A stretch of DNA of 64,000 nt. It comes from Fuscibacter oryzae (GTDB lineage Bacteria; Pseudomonadota; Alphaproteobacteria; Rhodobacterales; Rhodobacteraceae). Position 1 is the stretch's first letter. Each line of letters opens with the position of its first letter. The notes under the pieces are model-generated. The model was given only the letters and a program-made list of their open reading frames with translations. It was not told where the DNA came from and did no database searches. The stretch is from positions 434,001 through 498,000 of the forward strand of contig NZ_JAESVP010000001.1 of the NCBI RefSeq assembly GCF_016765795.1, written 5' to 3'. Of the stretch, positions 51,499 to 59,667 are shown in pieces. Made by a program: the position numbers and the translations under genes.

Positions 51499-53684
51499 CC
51501 GATTTCACCAGTGTTACCGATGCCGATGGCGTTGCCGTCATCACCTGGGATGTTCCGCAAAAGTCGATGAACGTCATGTCAACCGAGGCGTTTGCCCTGC
51601 TGTCTGATCTGGTCGATCAGGCGCTTGCTGACTCTGCGGTGAAGGGCATCGTCATCACCTCTGGCAAAAAGGATTTCGCGGGCGGGATGGACCTGAACGT
51701 CATCGCGCAAATGCGGGCGGGTGGCGCGCAGGCGATCTTTGACGGCGTGATGATGATGCACAAGGTTCTGCGCAAGATCGAGCTTGCGGGCATGGACCCG
51801 AAAACCAAAAAGGGCGGCAAGCCGATTGCCGCCGCCCTGCCCGGCACCGCCCTTGGCATCGGCCTTGAACTGCCTCTGTCCACCCACCGAATCTTTGCCG
51901 CCGACAATCCCAAGGCCAAGATCGGCCTGCCCGAAATCATGGTCGGCATCTTCCCCGGCGCGGGCGGCACCACGCGCCTGTCGCGCAAGCTGGGCGCGAT
52001 GATTGCAGCGCCTTTCCTGCTGGAAGGCAAGCTGAGTGACCCCAAATCGGCCAAAGCCGCTGGTCTGATTGATGAGGTGGTTCCTGCGGATGAGCTGCTG
52101 GCCCGCGCGAAAGACTGGGTGCTGAATGCCAAGGATGCCGATCTGGTCAAACCCTGGGATGACAAGGGCTATAAAATGCCCGGCGGCGCGCCCTATCACC
52201 CGGCGGGCTTCATGACCTTCGTGGGCGCCAGCGCCATGATCAACTCGAAGACCCAAGGCGTCTATCCTGCCGCCAAGGCCCTGCTGGCGGCTGTGTATGA
52301 GGGCGCGATGGTGCCCTTTGACGTGGCCCTGAAGATCGAGGCGCGGCAGTTTACCTCTGTGCTGCTGAACCCCTCGTCCTCGGCGATGATCCGCAGCCTC
52401 TTCATCAACAAAGAGGCGCTGGACAAGGGCGCAAACCGCCCCAAGGTCGCCGATCAATCGGTGAAGAAACTGGGCGTGATCGGCGCGGGCATGATGGGCG
52501 CGGGCATCGCCTATGTCTCGGCCAATGCGGGCATCGAAGTGGTGCTGATTGACGCCAGCCAAGAGTCGGCGGATCGCGGCAAGGCCCATTCGGCTGACCT
52601 TCTGGACAAGGGCGTCAAGCGCGGCAAGGTGACCCCGGCGAAGAAAGAAGAGGTGCTGGCCCGCATCACCGCCACCACCGATTATGCCGCCCTTGCCGGG
52701 GCCGATCTGATTGTTGAGGCGGTGTTCGAGGATGTGGCCGTCAAGGCTGGCGTGACGAAAAAGGTGCTGGCCGCCGTTGGCCCCGACTGCATTTTCGCCA
52801 CCAACACCTCGACCCTGCCGATCACCCAACTGGCCCATGCCTCTGACAAGCCGGCGAATTTCATCGGCATCCACTTCTTCTCTCCCGTGGACAAGATGAA
52901 CCTTGTCGAGATCATCAAGGGCCACGAAACCGGCGATACCGCCGTCGCCAAGGCGCTGGATTTCGTGCGCCAGATCCGCAAGACCCCCATCGTGGTCAAC
53001 GACGCCCGCTTCTTCTATGCCAACCGCTGCATCATCCCCTACATCAACGAAGGCATCCGCATGGTGGCCGAAGGTGTGGAGCCGGCGCTGGTCGAGAATG
53101 CCGCCAAGCTGGTCGGCATGCCGCTGGGCCCGCTGCAACTGGTCGATGAGACCTCGATTGATCTGGGCGTCAAGATCGCCAAGGCCACCAAGGCCGCGAT
53201 GGGCGACGACTATCCCGATGAGGCCGTGGACAAGGTGATCTTCTGGATGGCCGATCAGGGCCGTCTGGGCCGCAAGGCCAATGCGGGCTTTTACACCTAT
53301 TCCGACAAGGGCGACCGTCTGGCCCTGTGGGAGGGGCTGGAGCCGAAATACCCGCTCGACAAACTGCAACCCTCGCTGACCGACGTGCAGCATCGCCTGC
53401 TGTTTGCGCAAGTTCTGGAAGCGGTCCGCGCGCTGGAGGAAGGCGTTCTGACCGACATCCGCGAAGGCGACGTGGGCGCCATCCTTGGCTGGGGCTTTGC
53501 GCCGTGGTCGGGCGGGCCGTTCTCGTGGCTCGACATCCTCGGGGCCGCCCGCGCGGTCGAGATTTGCCGCGGCCTGACCGCCCAGTTCGGCCCCCGCTTC
53601 CACGCCCCCGCCTTGCTGCGGGAGATGGCCGAAAAGGGCGAGACCTTCTATGGCCGCTTTGGTGGGCAGAAACAGGCGGCCTAA
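51495..53684 (+). CDS. fadJ: 3-hydroxyacyl-CoA dehydrogenase/enoyl-CoA hydratase
   Basis: The 729-residue bifunctional protein has an N-terminal crotonase domain (GMDLNVIAQ region, then IAAALPGTALGIGLELPLSTH and GLPEIMVGIFPGAGGTTRLSR with catalytic Glu). The NAD-binding 3-hydroxyacyl-CoA dehydrogenase starts at about residue 330 (LGVIGAGMMGAGIAYVSANAG) and has two C-terminal 3HCDH segments (FIGIHFFSPVDKMNLVEII). It hydrates enoyl-CoA and oxidises the 3-hydroxy product, completing the cycle with the acyl-CoA dehydrogenase and thiolase of this cluster. FadJ and FadB cannot be told apart firmly here. It ends the operon, overlapping the convergent sulfotransferase by 4 bp. Confidence 0.92.
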   Translation: MTDFTSVTDADGVAVITWDVPQKSMNVMSTEAFALLSDLVDQALADSAVKGIVITSGKKDFAGGMDLNVIAQMRAGGAQAIFDGVMMMHKVLRKIELAGMDPKTKKGGKPIAAALPGTALGIGLELPLSTHRIFAADNPKAKIGLPEIMVGIFPGAGGTTRLSRKLGAMIAAPFLLEGKLSDPKSAKAAGLIDEVVPADELLARAKDWVLNAKDADLVKPWDDKGYKMPGGAPYHPAGFMTFVGASAMINSKTQGVYPAAKALLAAVYEGAMVPFDVALKIEARQFTSVLLNPSSSAMIRSLFINKEALDKGANRPKVADQSVKKLGVIGAGMMGAGIAYVSANAGIEVVLIDASQESADRGKAHSADLLDKGVKRGKVTPAKKEEVLARITATTDYAALAGADLIVEAVFEDVAVKAGVTKKVLAAVGPDCIFATNTSTLPITQLAHASDKPANFIGIHFFSPVDKMNLVEIIKGHETGDTAVAKALDFVRQIRKTPIVVNDARFFYANRCIIPYINEGIRMVAEGVEPALVENAAKLVGMPLGPLQLVDETSIDLGVKIAKATKAAMGDDYPDEAVDKVIFWMADQGRLGRKANAGFYTYSDKGDRLALWEGLEPKYPLDKLQPSLTDVQHRLLFAQVLEAVRALEEGVLTDIREGDVGAILGWGFAPWSGGPFSWLDILGAARAVEICRGLTAQFGPRFHAPALLREMAEKGETFYGRFGGQKQAA

Positions 53685-54343
53685 GCGCCGAAATCGTCGA
53701 AGGCATAGCCGAACCGGGCTATGTCTTCGGCAGAAAGATCAGCCAGCAGCGCGGCATCGGCGTCGGAGTAATACCCCCGCCAGTCACGCTGCCGGTCGCT
53801 TTCATTGGCACGGCCCAAAGGCGTCAGGCGAAAACCCAAATGCGCCTCGAACGGGGCAATATCCTGGGCCAGATGCTCCAGCCGAAGGAAATTCGCGGCT
53901 CGCTCTTCGCCCCGCGCATCCCGCAGATAGGCGCCATAGGGCCACAGGCGAAACGCGGTCTGTGTCTGCGGATGGTTCAGAAACCCGCTGAAATCATGCG
54001 ATTTCGCCAGACCCACCGCCGGATGGGCAAAACCCTGCACCCGCAACCAGTGGTAATAGCTGACCGCCCGGTCCCACGGATTGCGGACCAGCGTGACCAG
54101 CCTCATCGCCTCCAGTTCGGCGCCCGACAAAACCCCGTCAATATCGGCCAGCGTCGAATGCTTCCACAACCGCCCCGCCGCCTTCAGCGCCTTCACCCGC
54201 GCCCGCCGTGCCCGCGCCTTTGGCGTGTCGCCGATCAGAATGTCGTCCTTCATCGCCCGCGCCTCCAGCGCCAGCGACAAGGCGGTGCCCCCGGTCTTGG
54301 GGATATGCACGAACACATAGCGCCGCCCGCGAGAGATGATCAT
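53681..54343 (-). CDS. Sulfotransferase family protein
   Basis: The 220-residue protein has the 5'-phosphosulfate loop at VFVHIPKTGGTALSLAL (about residues 10-26) and the 3'-phosphate motif LVTLVRNPWDRAVSYYHWLR, as in family 2 carbohydrate sulfotransferases. It should transfer sulfate from PAPS to a sugar or similar acceptor. No signal peptide or membrane anchor is obvious. A second sulfotransferase lies at 61.4-62.2 kb. Acceptor unknown; a surface polysaccharide is a reasonable guess. Confidence 0.82.
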   Translation of the reverse strand: MIISRGRRYVFVHIPKTGGTALSLALEARAMKDDILIGDTPKARARRARVKALKAAGRLWKHSTLADIDGVLSGAELEAMRLVTLVRNPWDRAVSYYHWLRVQGFAHPAVGLAKSHDFSGFLNHPQTQTAFRLWPYGAYLRDARGEERAANFLRLEHLAQDIAPFEAHLGFRLTPLGRANESDRQRDWRGYYSDADAALLADLSAEDIARFGYAFDDFGA

Positions 54344-54370
54344 GGCAAGCCCCCCGCATCAGTCCGGGAC

Positions 54371-54410
54371 GCTCTGCGGGGGATATTTATGCCAAGATGA
54401 AAGCGAAAGG
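54371..54410 (-). repeat. Dispersed intergenic repeat, half-copy (54.4 kb)
   Basis: CTCTGCGGGGGATATTTATG continues CCAAGATGAAAGCG. Read on the minus strand it is CATCTTGGCATAAATATCCCC-GCAGAG, a variant of the repeat core at 39350. It faces the copy beginning at 54421 in inverted orientation within 50 bp. Confidence 0.7.
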
Positions 54411-54420
54411 CCAGCGCCCC

Positions 54421-54454
54421 CTCCTCTTGGCCCAAATACTCCCACCGGAGGCAT
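54421..54454 (+). repeat. Dispersed intergenic repeat, half-copy (54.4 kb, plus)
   Basis: CTCCTCTTGGCCCAAATACT continues CCCACCGGAGGCAT. It is nearly identical to the minus-strand reading of the copy at 47354-47390, including the flanking CCGGAGGC. It lies 14 bp beyond the premature end of the truncated 2-hydroxyacid dehydrogenase. Confidence 0.75.
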
Positions 54455-54467
54455 CCGCCGCCCGCCA

Positions 54468-54617
54468 TCATGCAACCAAGGTAGGCAGCTGCAGATCGAA
54501 GCCACGCAATTCGTCGGGGAACAGCGGGGCGGTCCGGTCGCGCAGCGTCGCATCGAACCGAGCGCTGGCGGCGGCAAGCACCGTATCTGGCAAGCGGCTG
54601 GTGATCAGCAACCGCAT
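54468..54617 (-). pseudogene. N-terminal remnant of a D-2-hydroxyacid dehydrogenase
   Basis: Read leftward from the ATG at 54617, a 49-residue frame gives MRLLITSRLPDTVLAAASAR, then FDATLRDRTAPLFPDELRG and FDLQLPTL before VA and a stop. This matches the first 45-50 residues of NAD-dependent D-2-hydroxyacid/glyoxylate-hydroxypyruvate reductases (normally about 315-330 residues). It stops where the family continues GDAF. No further dehydrogenase sequence is present in any frame before the sulfotransferase gene, and repeat copies fill the space. The ATG overlaps the tRNA-binding protein stop, as in an intact operon. It looks like a 3' deletion, though the short peptide may still be translated. 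Confidence 0.7.
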
Positions 54618-54952
54618 CAGAACATCCTGCCGCCCAATGGCACCGTCTGATCGGGCGATAACAGCACCACCTCGCCCGCTTCATCCGGCACGCCCAGCAC
54701 CAGCACCTCGCTCATCACCTTGCCAATCTGGCGTGGCGGAAAATTGACTACCGCCATAACCTGCCGCCCGATCAGCCCTTCGATGGTATAATGCCGGGTG
54801 ATCTGCGCGGAAGAGCGTTTCTCGCCGATCTCGCCGCCAAAATCGACCCACAGCTTATAGGCGGGCTTTCGCGCCTCGGGGTAGGGTTCGGCGCGGGTGA
54901 TGCGGCCGACACGAATATCCACCTTGGCGAAATCGTCATAGGTGATCGTCAC
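54617..54952 (-). CDS. CsaA-like tRNA-binding protein
   Basis: The 111-residue single OB-fold protein is of the EMAP-II/CsaA tRNA-binding type: VDIRVGRITRAEPYPEARKPAYKLWVDFG, then KRSSAQITRHYT and LIGRQVMAVVNFPPRQIGKVMSEVLVLG. The start is GTG at 54952, which overlaps the stop of proC by 4 bp and gives the standard length; the open frame upstream is not conserved. It may act as a tRNA-binding or chaperone-like factor. Downstream coupling to a now-truncated dehydrogenase remains. Confidence 0.88.
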   Translation of the reverse strand: MTITYDDFAKVDIRVGRITRAEPYPEARKPAYKLWVDFGGEIGEKRSSAQITRHYTIEGLIGRQVMAVVNFPPRQIGKVMSEVLVLGVPDEAGEVVLLSPDQTVPLGGRMF

Positions 54953-55761
54953 TTTCCCAACTCCGCACCACGATCTGCTGCCGCCTTGACCGCGCGGGTT
55001 AGCAGGGCCGGAAAGCCGGTTTCCCCATCCATCAGCACCGCAAGCGCCGCCGCCGTTGTTCCGCCTGGCGAGGTCACATTGATGCGCAATTGCGCCGCCG
55101 CTTCGGGAGAACGGTAGGCAAGTTCCCCCGCACCGCACACGGTGGCACGCGCCAGCTGCATCGCCACCTCGGGCGACAGGCCCTGCGCCACACCGCCTGC
55201 CGCCATCGCTTCGATCAGGTGGAAAACATAGGCCGGGCCAGAGCCGGACACGCCGGTGACGGCATCAATCTGATGCTCACCATCCAGTTCGACCACTTGC
55301 CCCACCGCGCTCATCAATGCGCGACCAAGGGCCAGCCCCTCGGCCCCGGCAGTGGCATTGGCACAAATGCCGGTAATGCCGCGTCCCACCATGGCCGGGG
55401 TGTTGGGCATGGCGCGCACGACCGGGGTGCGGTCGCCGAACACCTGTTCGAAGGTAGCAATCGAGGTGCCCGCCGCGATAGAGACCACCAGCGTCTTGCC
55501 ATTGCCCAGCGCCTGCAAGGCGGGCAATGCCGCGCCCATCATCTGCGGCTTGACCGCCAGCAGCGCAACGGCAGGTGCAGGCGGCACGCCTTGGTTCAGA
55601 TGAACACCAAGACCTTGAAGCCAGTCTGTCGGATTTGGCTCGATCACCCAGACCGCCGTGGGGGGCAACCCTGCCTCCAGCCAGCCCGCAAGCAGGGCCG
55701 ACCCCATCTTGCCGCATCCCAGCAACACAATCCCGTCGCGGGCAACCTTTTCAAGCGCCAT
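54949..55761 (-). CDS. proC: Pyrroline-5-carboxylate reductase
   Basis: The 270-residue protein has the Rossmann opening IVLLGCGKMGSALLAGW and the C-terminal signature DAVTGVSGSGPAYVFHLIEAM with LRINVTSPGGTTAAAL, both diagnostic for ProC. It performs the last step of proline synthesis with NADPH. Length is normal. It sits 27 bp downstream of the ybjN-like gene and is coupled by 4 bp to the CsaA-like gene. Confidence 0.95.
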   Translation of the reverse strand: MALEKVARDGIVLLGCGKMGSALLAGWLEAGLPPTAVWVIEPNPTDWLQGLGVHLNQGVPPAPAVALLAVKPQMMGAALPALQALGNGKTLVVSIAAGTSIATFEQVFGDRTPVVRAMPNTPAMVGRGITGICANATAGAEGLALGRALMSAVGQVVELDGEHQIDAVTGVSGSGPAYVFHLIEAMAAGGVAQGLSPEVAMQLARATVCGAGELAYRSPEAAAQLRINVTSPGGTTAAALAVLMDGETGFPALLTRAVKAAADRGAELGK

Positions 55762-55788
55762 TCCAGCCTCCGTTCATCGAACGGCAGG

Positions 55789-56292
55789 TTAGGCGCGGCC
55801 GTAGGCCTCGGCAATGGCAACCTTCATCGCGTCGGCGGGGGTATGACCCGCCCAGGCCACCAGTTGAAACGCCGGATAGAACCGCTCCGCCGCCATCACA
55901 GCGCCGCCGATCAGCCGGTCGATCTGTTCCAGCGCGGCACTTTGCCCGCCCGCCAGGCACAGACCATAGCGCCAGACCATCAGCTTCTGCTCGGCCCACC
56001 AGGTAAATGCGCCGTTCCACACCATGTCGTTGCAGCGGTTCAGCACATCATAAAGCGCCGCCTCGCGGTCGTCTGGCGGCTCCATCTCGAACGTGCATAG
56101 CAGGCGCAATGTCTCATCATGGGCCGACCATGCCAGCGTCAGGGAATAGGTCCGCCACTGGCCTTCGACCGACATGGCGATCTGGTCATCGGTCACGCGA
56201 TCGAACTCCCAGTCGCGATGCGCGGCGATATCCTCGACAATGTCGATGGGGTGCAGGTCATCCGACAAATGAAATTCTTCTGAAACCGACAT
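55789..56292 (-). CDS. YbjN domain-containing protein
   Basis: The 167-residue protein is of the YbjN/T3SS-chaperone-like fold: LSDDLHPIDIVEDIAAHRDWEFDRVTDDQ, later LRLLCTFEMEPPDDREAALYDVLNRCNDMVWNGAF and LIGGAVMAAERFYPAFQLV. The family is common in alphaproteobacteria upstream of proC, and its function is uncertain (stress or sensory regulation is suggested for E. coli YbjN). The ATG at 56292 keeps the conserved start; an earlier ATG at 56334 lacks support. Confidence 0.88.
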   Translation of the reverse strand: MSVSEEFHLSDDLHPIDIVEDIAAHRDWEFDRVTDDQIAMSVEGQWRTYSLTLAWSAHDETLRLLCTFEMEPPDDREAALYDVLNRCNDMVWNGAFTWWAEQKLMVWRYGLCLAGGQSAALEQIDRLIGGAVMAAERFYPAFQLVAWAGHTPADAMKVAIAEAYGRA

Positions 56293-56466
56293 ACGCCCCT
56301 CATCATGAAGCTGCCCGAGAACATACGATCTCAACAGACTGGGTGTCAGACCATAAGCTGCGGCTGACGGGGAAATGCTTACTAGATATTGAGGATATTG
56401 GAAGGTGTCGGGGGGTGTGTAAAGCGGAAACTGGGCAAATCTTCTGTGGACAAAACCGAAATCCGG

Positions 56467-56503
56467 CCAAAAAACACGCCGCAGACCGATCTGGCCTGCG
56501 GCG
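56467..56503 (-). terminator. Intrinsic terminator of hsp20-DUF1150 transcript
   Basis: CGCCGCAG (56477-56484) pairs with CTGCGGCG (56496-56503). Read leftward, the stem is followed by GTGTTTTTTGG, giving the U-tract. It lies 39 bp after the DUF1150 stop. The rest of the 249-bp gap 56293-56541 is AT-richer than its surroundings and shows no further feature I can support. Confidence 0.75.
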
Positions 56504-56541
56504 CCAATTGTTTCCGAATGAAAAACAGTCTCTGTGTGCGC

Positions 56542-56769
56542 CTAATGCGCGTTCACCGGAGCAAGGTCATTCTGGCGGGCCAGTTCAAAGGCCATGTGCC
56601 GATCGGCAACCAGGGCAAGGCGCTCTCCATCCGGGCGGTTCACAGAATAGACGGTGGACAATTCGCCCACCTGCTCGCGCACCTCATCCGGCAGATCCGC
56701 AACTGCGACCGGGCGCACATAGACGATGCTGTCGTCCCGTTGGGGCAGCGCGTTGAAGTTCATGTTCAT
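56542..56769 (-). CDS. DUF1150 family protein
   Basis: The 75-residue protein matches DUF1150: NALPQRDDSIVYVRPVAVADLP, then EVREQVGELSTVYSVNRPDG and ALVADRHMAFELARQNDLAP. The family is small, alphaproteobacterial and almost always next to an Hsp20 gene. Its role is unknown, perhaps related to chaperone function. It starts 13 bp after the hsp20 stop with a GGGAGA site; a second ATG two codons in is also possible. It shares the heat-shock-type promoter. Confidence 0.88.
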   Translation of the reverse strand: MNMNFNALPQRDDSIVYVRPVAVADLPDEVREQVGELSTVYSVNRPDGERLALVADRHMAFELARQNDLAPVNAH

Positions 56770-56782
56770 CCTAAGATCTCCC

Positions 56783-57196
56783 CTATTTTCGCCCGATGCG
56801 GATGGTCTGCACCACCGTGTCGGGCACCGAGCGCCGCAGATCGATATGCAGCAAGCCATGGTCCAGATGCGCGCCCGCTACCTCGACCCCGTCGGCCAGC
56901 ACGAAACTGCGCTGAAACGCGCGCGCCGCAATGCCGCGATGCAGGAACACCCGGTCCGCGCCGTCATCGGCCTGACGGCCCCGGATCACCAGTTGCCGAT
57001 CCTCGACTGTGATCGCCAGATCCTCGTCGCGGAACCCGGCCACCGCCAGCGTGATGCAATAGGCATTCTCTGCCGTCGCCTCGATATTGAAGGGCGGATA
57101 CCCTTCCGAGGCAGTCTTGGCCGTGCGCTCGACCAGCCGTTCAAGCTGTTCGAACCCCAGAAGATGCGGATGCGCACCAAAGGAAATCTTCGTCAT
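56783..57196 (-). CDS. Small heat-shock protein Hsp20 (IbpA-like)
   Basis: The 137-residue protein contains an alpha-crystallin domain: YPPFNIEATAENAYCITLAVAGF, DLAITVEDRQLVIRGRQ and VFLHRGIAARAFQRSFVLADGVEV, with AHLDHGLLHIDL. This is the IbpA/HspA class that holds unfolding proteins in the cytoplasm. It ends in a VPDTVVQTIRIGRK tail. The ATG at 57196 gives normal length. Transcription probably starts from an RpoH-type promoter 60-90 bp upstream. Confidence 0.93.
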   Translation of the reverse strand: MTKISFGAHPHLLGFEQLERLVERTAKTASEGYPPFNIEATAENAYCITLAVAGFRDEDLAITVEDRQLVIRGRQADDGADRVFLHRGIAARAFQRSFVLADGVEVAGAHLDHGLLHIDLRRSVPDTVVQTIRIGRK

Positions 57197-57256
57197 CTGC
57201 CCTGCCCTTGCGAAAGCGACATGGTTGGCGGGCCCCACACGGGCACCCATGCGGTG

Positions 57257-57286
57257 AATATGGGCCTGCCAACGCCCCCCTGCAAG
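57257..57286 (-). promoter_or_regulatory. RpoH-like heat-shock promoter of hsp20
   Basis: On the minus strand, CTTGCA (57286-57281) and CCCATATT (57264-57257) are separated by 16 bp. This agrees with the sigma-32 pattern CTTGAA/CCCATnT. The start would lie near 57250, leaving a leader of about 55 nt before the hsp20 ATG. I did not find a convincing ROSE thermometer in that leader. Confidence 0.55.
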
Positions 57287-57395
57287 GCCCCGGGGCAAAG
57301 CGATTATTTGATCAATTGCCCCAATTTTCTCGCCTGCACCCCTGCGAATCATGTAATCTGATTGCAGAAGCAAGAAGACCGGATGTCATCCAGCC

Positions 57396-57614
57396 ATGCA
57401 CGCCCCCAGCGAGATGAATTTTGAAGAGATGTTGCGCGTCAAGCTGGAGGTGCTGCGCCGCGAACATCGCGATCTGGATGAGGCGGTTCAGGCGCTTGAA
57501 CTGACCGGGCGGCCCGATCAACTGACCCTGCGGCGGCTGAAAAAGCAGAAACTGGGCCTCAAGGACCAGATCGTGAAGATGGAAGATCAACTGATCCCCG
57601 ACATCATCGCGTAG
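57396..57614 (+). CDS. YdcH family (DUF465) small protein
   Basis: The 72-residue helical protein is: EMLRVKLEVLRREHRDLDEAVQ, then ALELTGRPDQLTLRRLKKQKLGLKDQIVKMEDQ. It carries the family's charged LKKxKLxLKDxI motif and forms a two-helix hairpin. Members are abundant in proteobacteria, and no enzyme activity is known. Translation starts at ATG 57396 or at 57414 (MNFEEML), the latter giving the more usual length. It lies between hsp20 and purE. Confidence 0.85.
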   Translation: MHAPSEMNFEEMLRVKLEVLRREHRDLDEAVQALELTGRPDQLTLRRLKKQKLGLKDQIVKMEDQLIPDIIA

Positions 57615-57654
57615 CGGTGCGTGAAATCACGCTCCCCTCCCCATATCCAAGCGT

Positions 57655-57683
57655 TCTTGCCCTGTGCTGCCCCCCGGTATAAT
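57655..57683 (+). promoter_or_regulatory. Putative purE promoter
   Basis: A perfect -10 box TATAAT lies at 57678-57683. TCTTGC (57655-57660, spacer 17) or TTGCCC (57657-57662, spacer 15) would be the -35. The start would be near 57690, 37 bp before the ATG. No purine riboswitch was seen in the short leader. Confidence 0.6.
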
Positions 57684-57726
57684 CGGCAGACAGGCAGGAT
57701 TGGGGCAGGCAACATTGGGGGCGCAT

Positions 57727-58212
57727 ATGGCCGTGGATGTCGGGATCATCATGGGAAGCCAGTCAGACTGGCCGACGATGAAAGAGGCCGCCCTGATCCT
57801 TGATCAGCTTGGCATCCCTTATGAGGCAAAGATTGTCAGCGCCCATCGCACGCCCGACCGGCTGTGGACCTATGGCAAGACCGCTGCCGAACGGGGGTTG
57901 AAGGTCATCATCGCGGGCGCCGGCGGCGCCGCCCATCTGCCCGGCATGATGGCATCAAAAACCCGCATTCCCGTGGTGGGCGTGCCGGTGCAGACCAAAG
58001 CCTTGTCGGGCATCGATAGCCTTTATTCCATCCTGCAAATGCCCAAGGGCTATCCGGTCGCCACCATGGCCATCGGCGCGGCGGGTGCCGCCAATGCGGG
58101 CCTGATGGCGGCAGGTATCCTTGCCATTTCCGATCCCGCCCTTGCCGCCCGCCTTGATGCCTGGCGCGAGGCCCTGTCCGCCTCTATCCCCGAGGAGCCG
58201 AAGGATGAGTGA
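57727..58212 (+). CDS. purE: N5-carboxyaminoimidazole ribonucleotide mutase
   Basis: The 161-residue class I PurE begins [16 protein letters not shown] (nucleotide-binding loop with Ser and Asp) and contains [24 protein letters not shown] and [18 protein letters not shown]; all are catalytic-site signatures including the His of SAHRTP. It rearranges N5-CAIR to CAIR in purine synthesis. Start 57727 is preceded by GGGGG. It overlaps purK by 8 bp. Confidence 0.95.
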   Translation: MAVDVGIIMGSQSDWPTMKEAALILDQLGIPYEAKIVSAHRTPDRLWTYGKTAAERGLKVIIAGAGGAAHLPGMMASKTRIPVVGVPVQTKALSGIDSLYSILQMPKGYPVATMAIGAAGAANAGLMAAGILAISDPALAARLDAWREALSASIPEEPKDE

Positions 58213-59275
58213 CGTTTTGCAAACCGGCGCCACCATCGGCATTCTGGGGGGCGGCCAGTTGGGCCGGATGCTGTCGGTCGCAGCCAGCCGCCTTGGCTTC
58301 AAGACCCACATCTTTGAACCGGGCGCCAACCCGCCCGCAGGCCATGTGGCCGACCGGGTGACCACCGCGCCTTATGAAGACCTGAATGCCCTGCGCACCT
58401 TTGCCGCTTCGGTCGATGTCGTCACCTATGAGTTCGAGAATGTGCCGACCGAGGCCTTGGACGCGATTGAGGCCCTGCGCCCCATCCGCCCCAACCGCCG
58501 CGCGCTGGCCATTTCGCAGGACCGCATTCTGGAAAAGGATTTCCTGAACCAGATCGGCCTGACCACCGCCCCCTATGCCGCGCTGACCACCGCCGCAGAG
58601 CTAGAGGCGGCACTGCTGAAGGTGGGCCACCCGTCTATCCTGAAAACCACGCGGCTGGGCTATGACGGCAAGGGGCAGGCGCGGATCATGTCGCTGGCCG
58701 ATGCCGCACCCGCGCTGGCATCGATGAACGGCGCGCCTTCGGTGCTGGAAGGGTTCATCGACTTTAGCCATGAAGTTTCCGTCATCGCCGCCCGTGGGCT
58801 GGATGGTTCCGTCGCCTGCTATGATCCAGGCGAGAATGTCCACAAGGACGGGATTCTGGCCACCACCACCATCCCCGCCCGCCTGTCACCCAGCCAGCGC
58901 ACCGATGCCGTGCTGCTGGCCGCCCGCATCCTGAACGCGCTCGATTATGTCGGCGTGATGGGAGTGGAACTGTTCGCGACGCCCCAAGGCCTGATCGTCA
59001 ACGAAATCGCCCCCCGAGTGCATAATTCCGGCCACTGGACGCAGAATGGCTGCGCGGTCGATCAGTTCGAGCAACATATCCGCGCCGTAGCCGGCTGGCC
59101 TCTGGGCGACGGCAGCCGCTTTGCCGATGTGGTGATGGAAAACCTGATCGGCGACGATGTGCTGCGCGTGCCTGCAATTGCCAAGGAACGCGACGCCGCC
59201 ATCCACCTTTACGGCAAGGCCGAGGTGAAACCGGGCCGCAAGATGGGCCATGTGAACAGGGTCAAACGCACCTGA
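58205..59275 (+). CDS. purK: N5-carboxyaminoimidazole ribonucleotide synthase
   Basis: The 356-residue ATP-grasp protein opens [18 protein letters not shown], then has [26 protein letters not shown] and EISVIAAR-like [26 protein letters not shown] near the C-terminus is the PurK signature. It converts AIR, ATP and bicarbonate to N5-CAIR for PurE. The start at 58205 overlaps purE. A strong hairpin follows the stop. Confidence 0.95.
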   Translation: MSDVLQTGATIGILGGGQLGRMLSVAASRLGFKTHIFEPGANPPAGHVADRVTTAPYEDLNALRTFAASVDVVTYEFENVPTEALDAIEALRPIRPNRRALAISQDRILEKDFLNQIGLTTAPYAALTTAAELEAALLKVGHPSILKTTRLGYDGKGQARIMSLADAAPALASMNGAPSVLEGFIDFSHEVSVIAARGLDGSVACYDPGENVHKDGILATTTIPARLSPSQRTDAVLLAARILNALDYVGVMGVELFATPQGLIVNEIAPRVHNSGHWTQNGCAVDQFEQHIRAVAGWPLGDGSRFADVVMENLIGDDVLRVPAIAKERDAAIHLYGKAEVKPGRKMGHVNRVKRT

Positions 59276-59284
59276 CCGACGGGC

Positions 59285-59313
59285 AAAGAAAAACCCCCGG
59301 CAAGCCGGGGGTT
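59285..59313. terminator. Terminator between purK and rpsU (convergent)
   Basis: AACCCCCGGC (59292-59301) and GCCGGGGGTT (59304-59313) form a 10-bp perfect stem with a minimal loop. On the minus strand it is followed by TTTTTCTTT, giving a good U-tract for rpsU. On the plus strand only TTGAT follows, so purK termination there may be less efficient. Confidence 0.8.
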
Positions 59314-59354
59314 GATCGGATGGGCCTCGCGACCCCAGTTTTCGGAAAAACGCC

Positions 59355-59561
59355 TTAGATTGCGCCTTCGCGTTGGGCCTTCTTACGCGCGAGTTTGCGC
59401 GCACGGCGGACCGCTTCGGCTTGCTCACGCGCTTTTTTGACGGAGGGCTTCTCGAAATGCTGCTTGAGCTTCATTTCCCGAAACACGCCTTCGCGCTGGA
59501 GCTTTTTCTTCAGGGCCCGAAGGGCCTGTTCGACGTTATTGTCACGAACGCTGACCTGCAT
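59355..59561 (-). CDS. rpsU: 30S ribosomal protein S21
   Basis: The 68-residue basic protein is [20 protein letters not shown] followed by [20 protein letters not shown] and a very basic tail ([14 protein letters not shown]). It is a clear bacterial S21, bound near the anti-Shine-Dalgarno region of 16S rRNA. A strong GGAAGGTGG site precedes the ATG. Upstream, TTGCTA and CTTTAT 17 bp apart on the minus strand are a possible promoter, with TGCAC/GTGCA around the -10. Confidence 0.95.
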   Translation of the reverse strand: MQVSVRDNNVEQALRALKKKLQREGVFREMKLKQHFEKPSVKKAREQAEAVRRARKLARKKAQREGAI

Positions 59562-59667
59562 GTGGTTGTCACCACCTTCCTAAGCTAGAGTTGCACGATA
59601 AAGTGCAGGCGTGCGGGCCATAGCAAAGGCGGGGCCGCTTGTCTACATCGCTGGAAAGGTTCGGGCC

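Noticed and set aside
51579-53603. A 674-codon leftward open frame opposite fadJ
   Set aside because: It is antisense to a fully conserved bifunctional enzyme; composition is that of a shadow frame.
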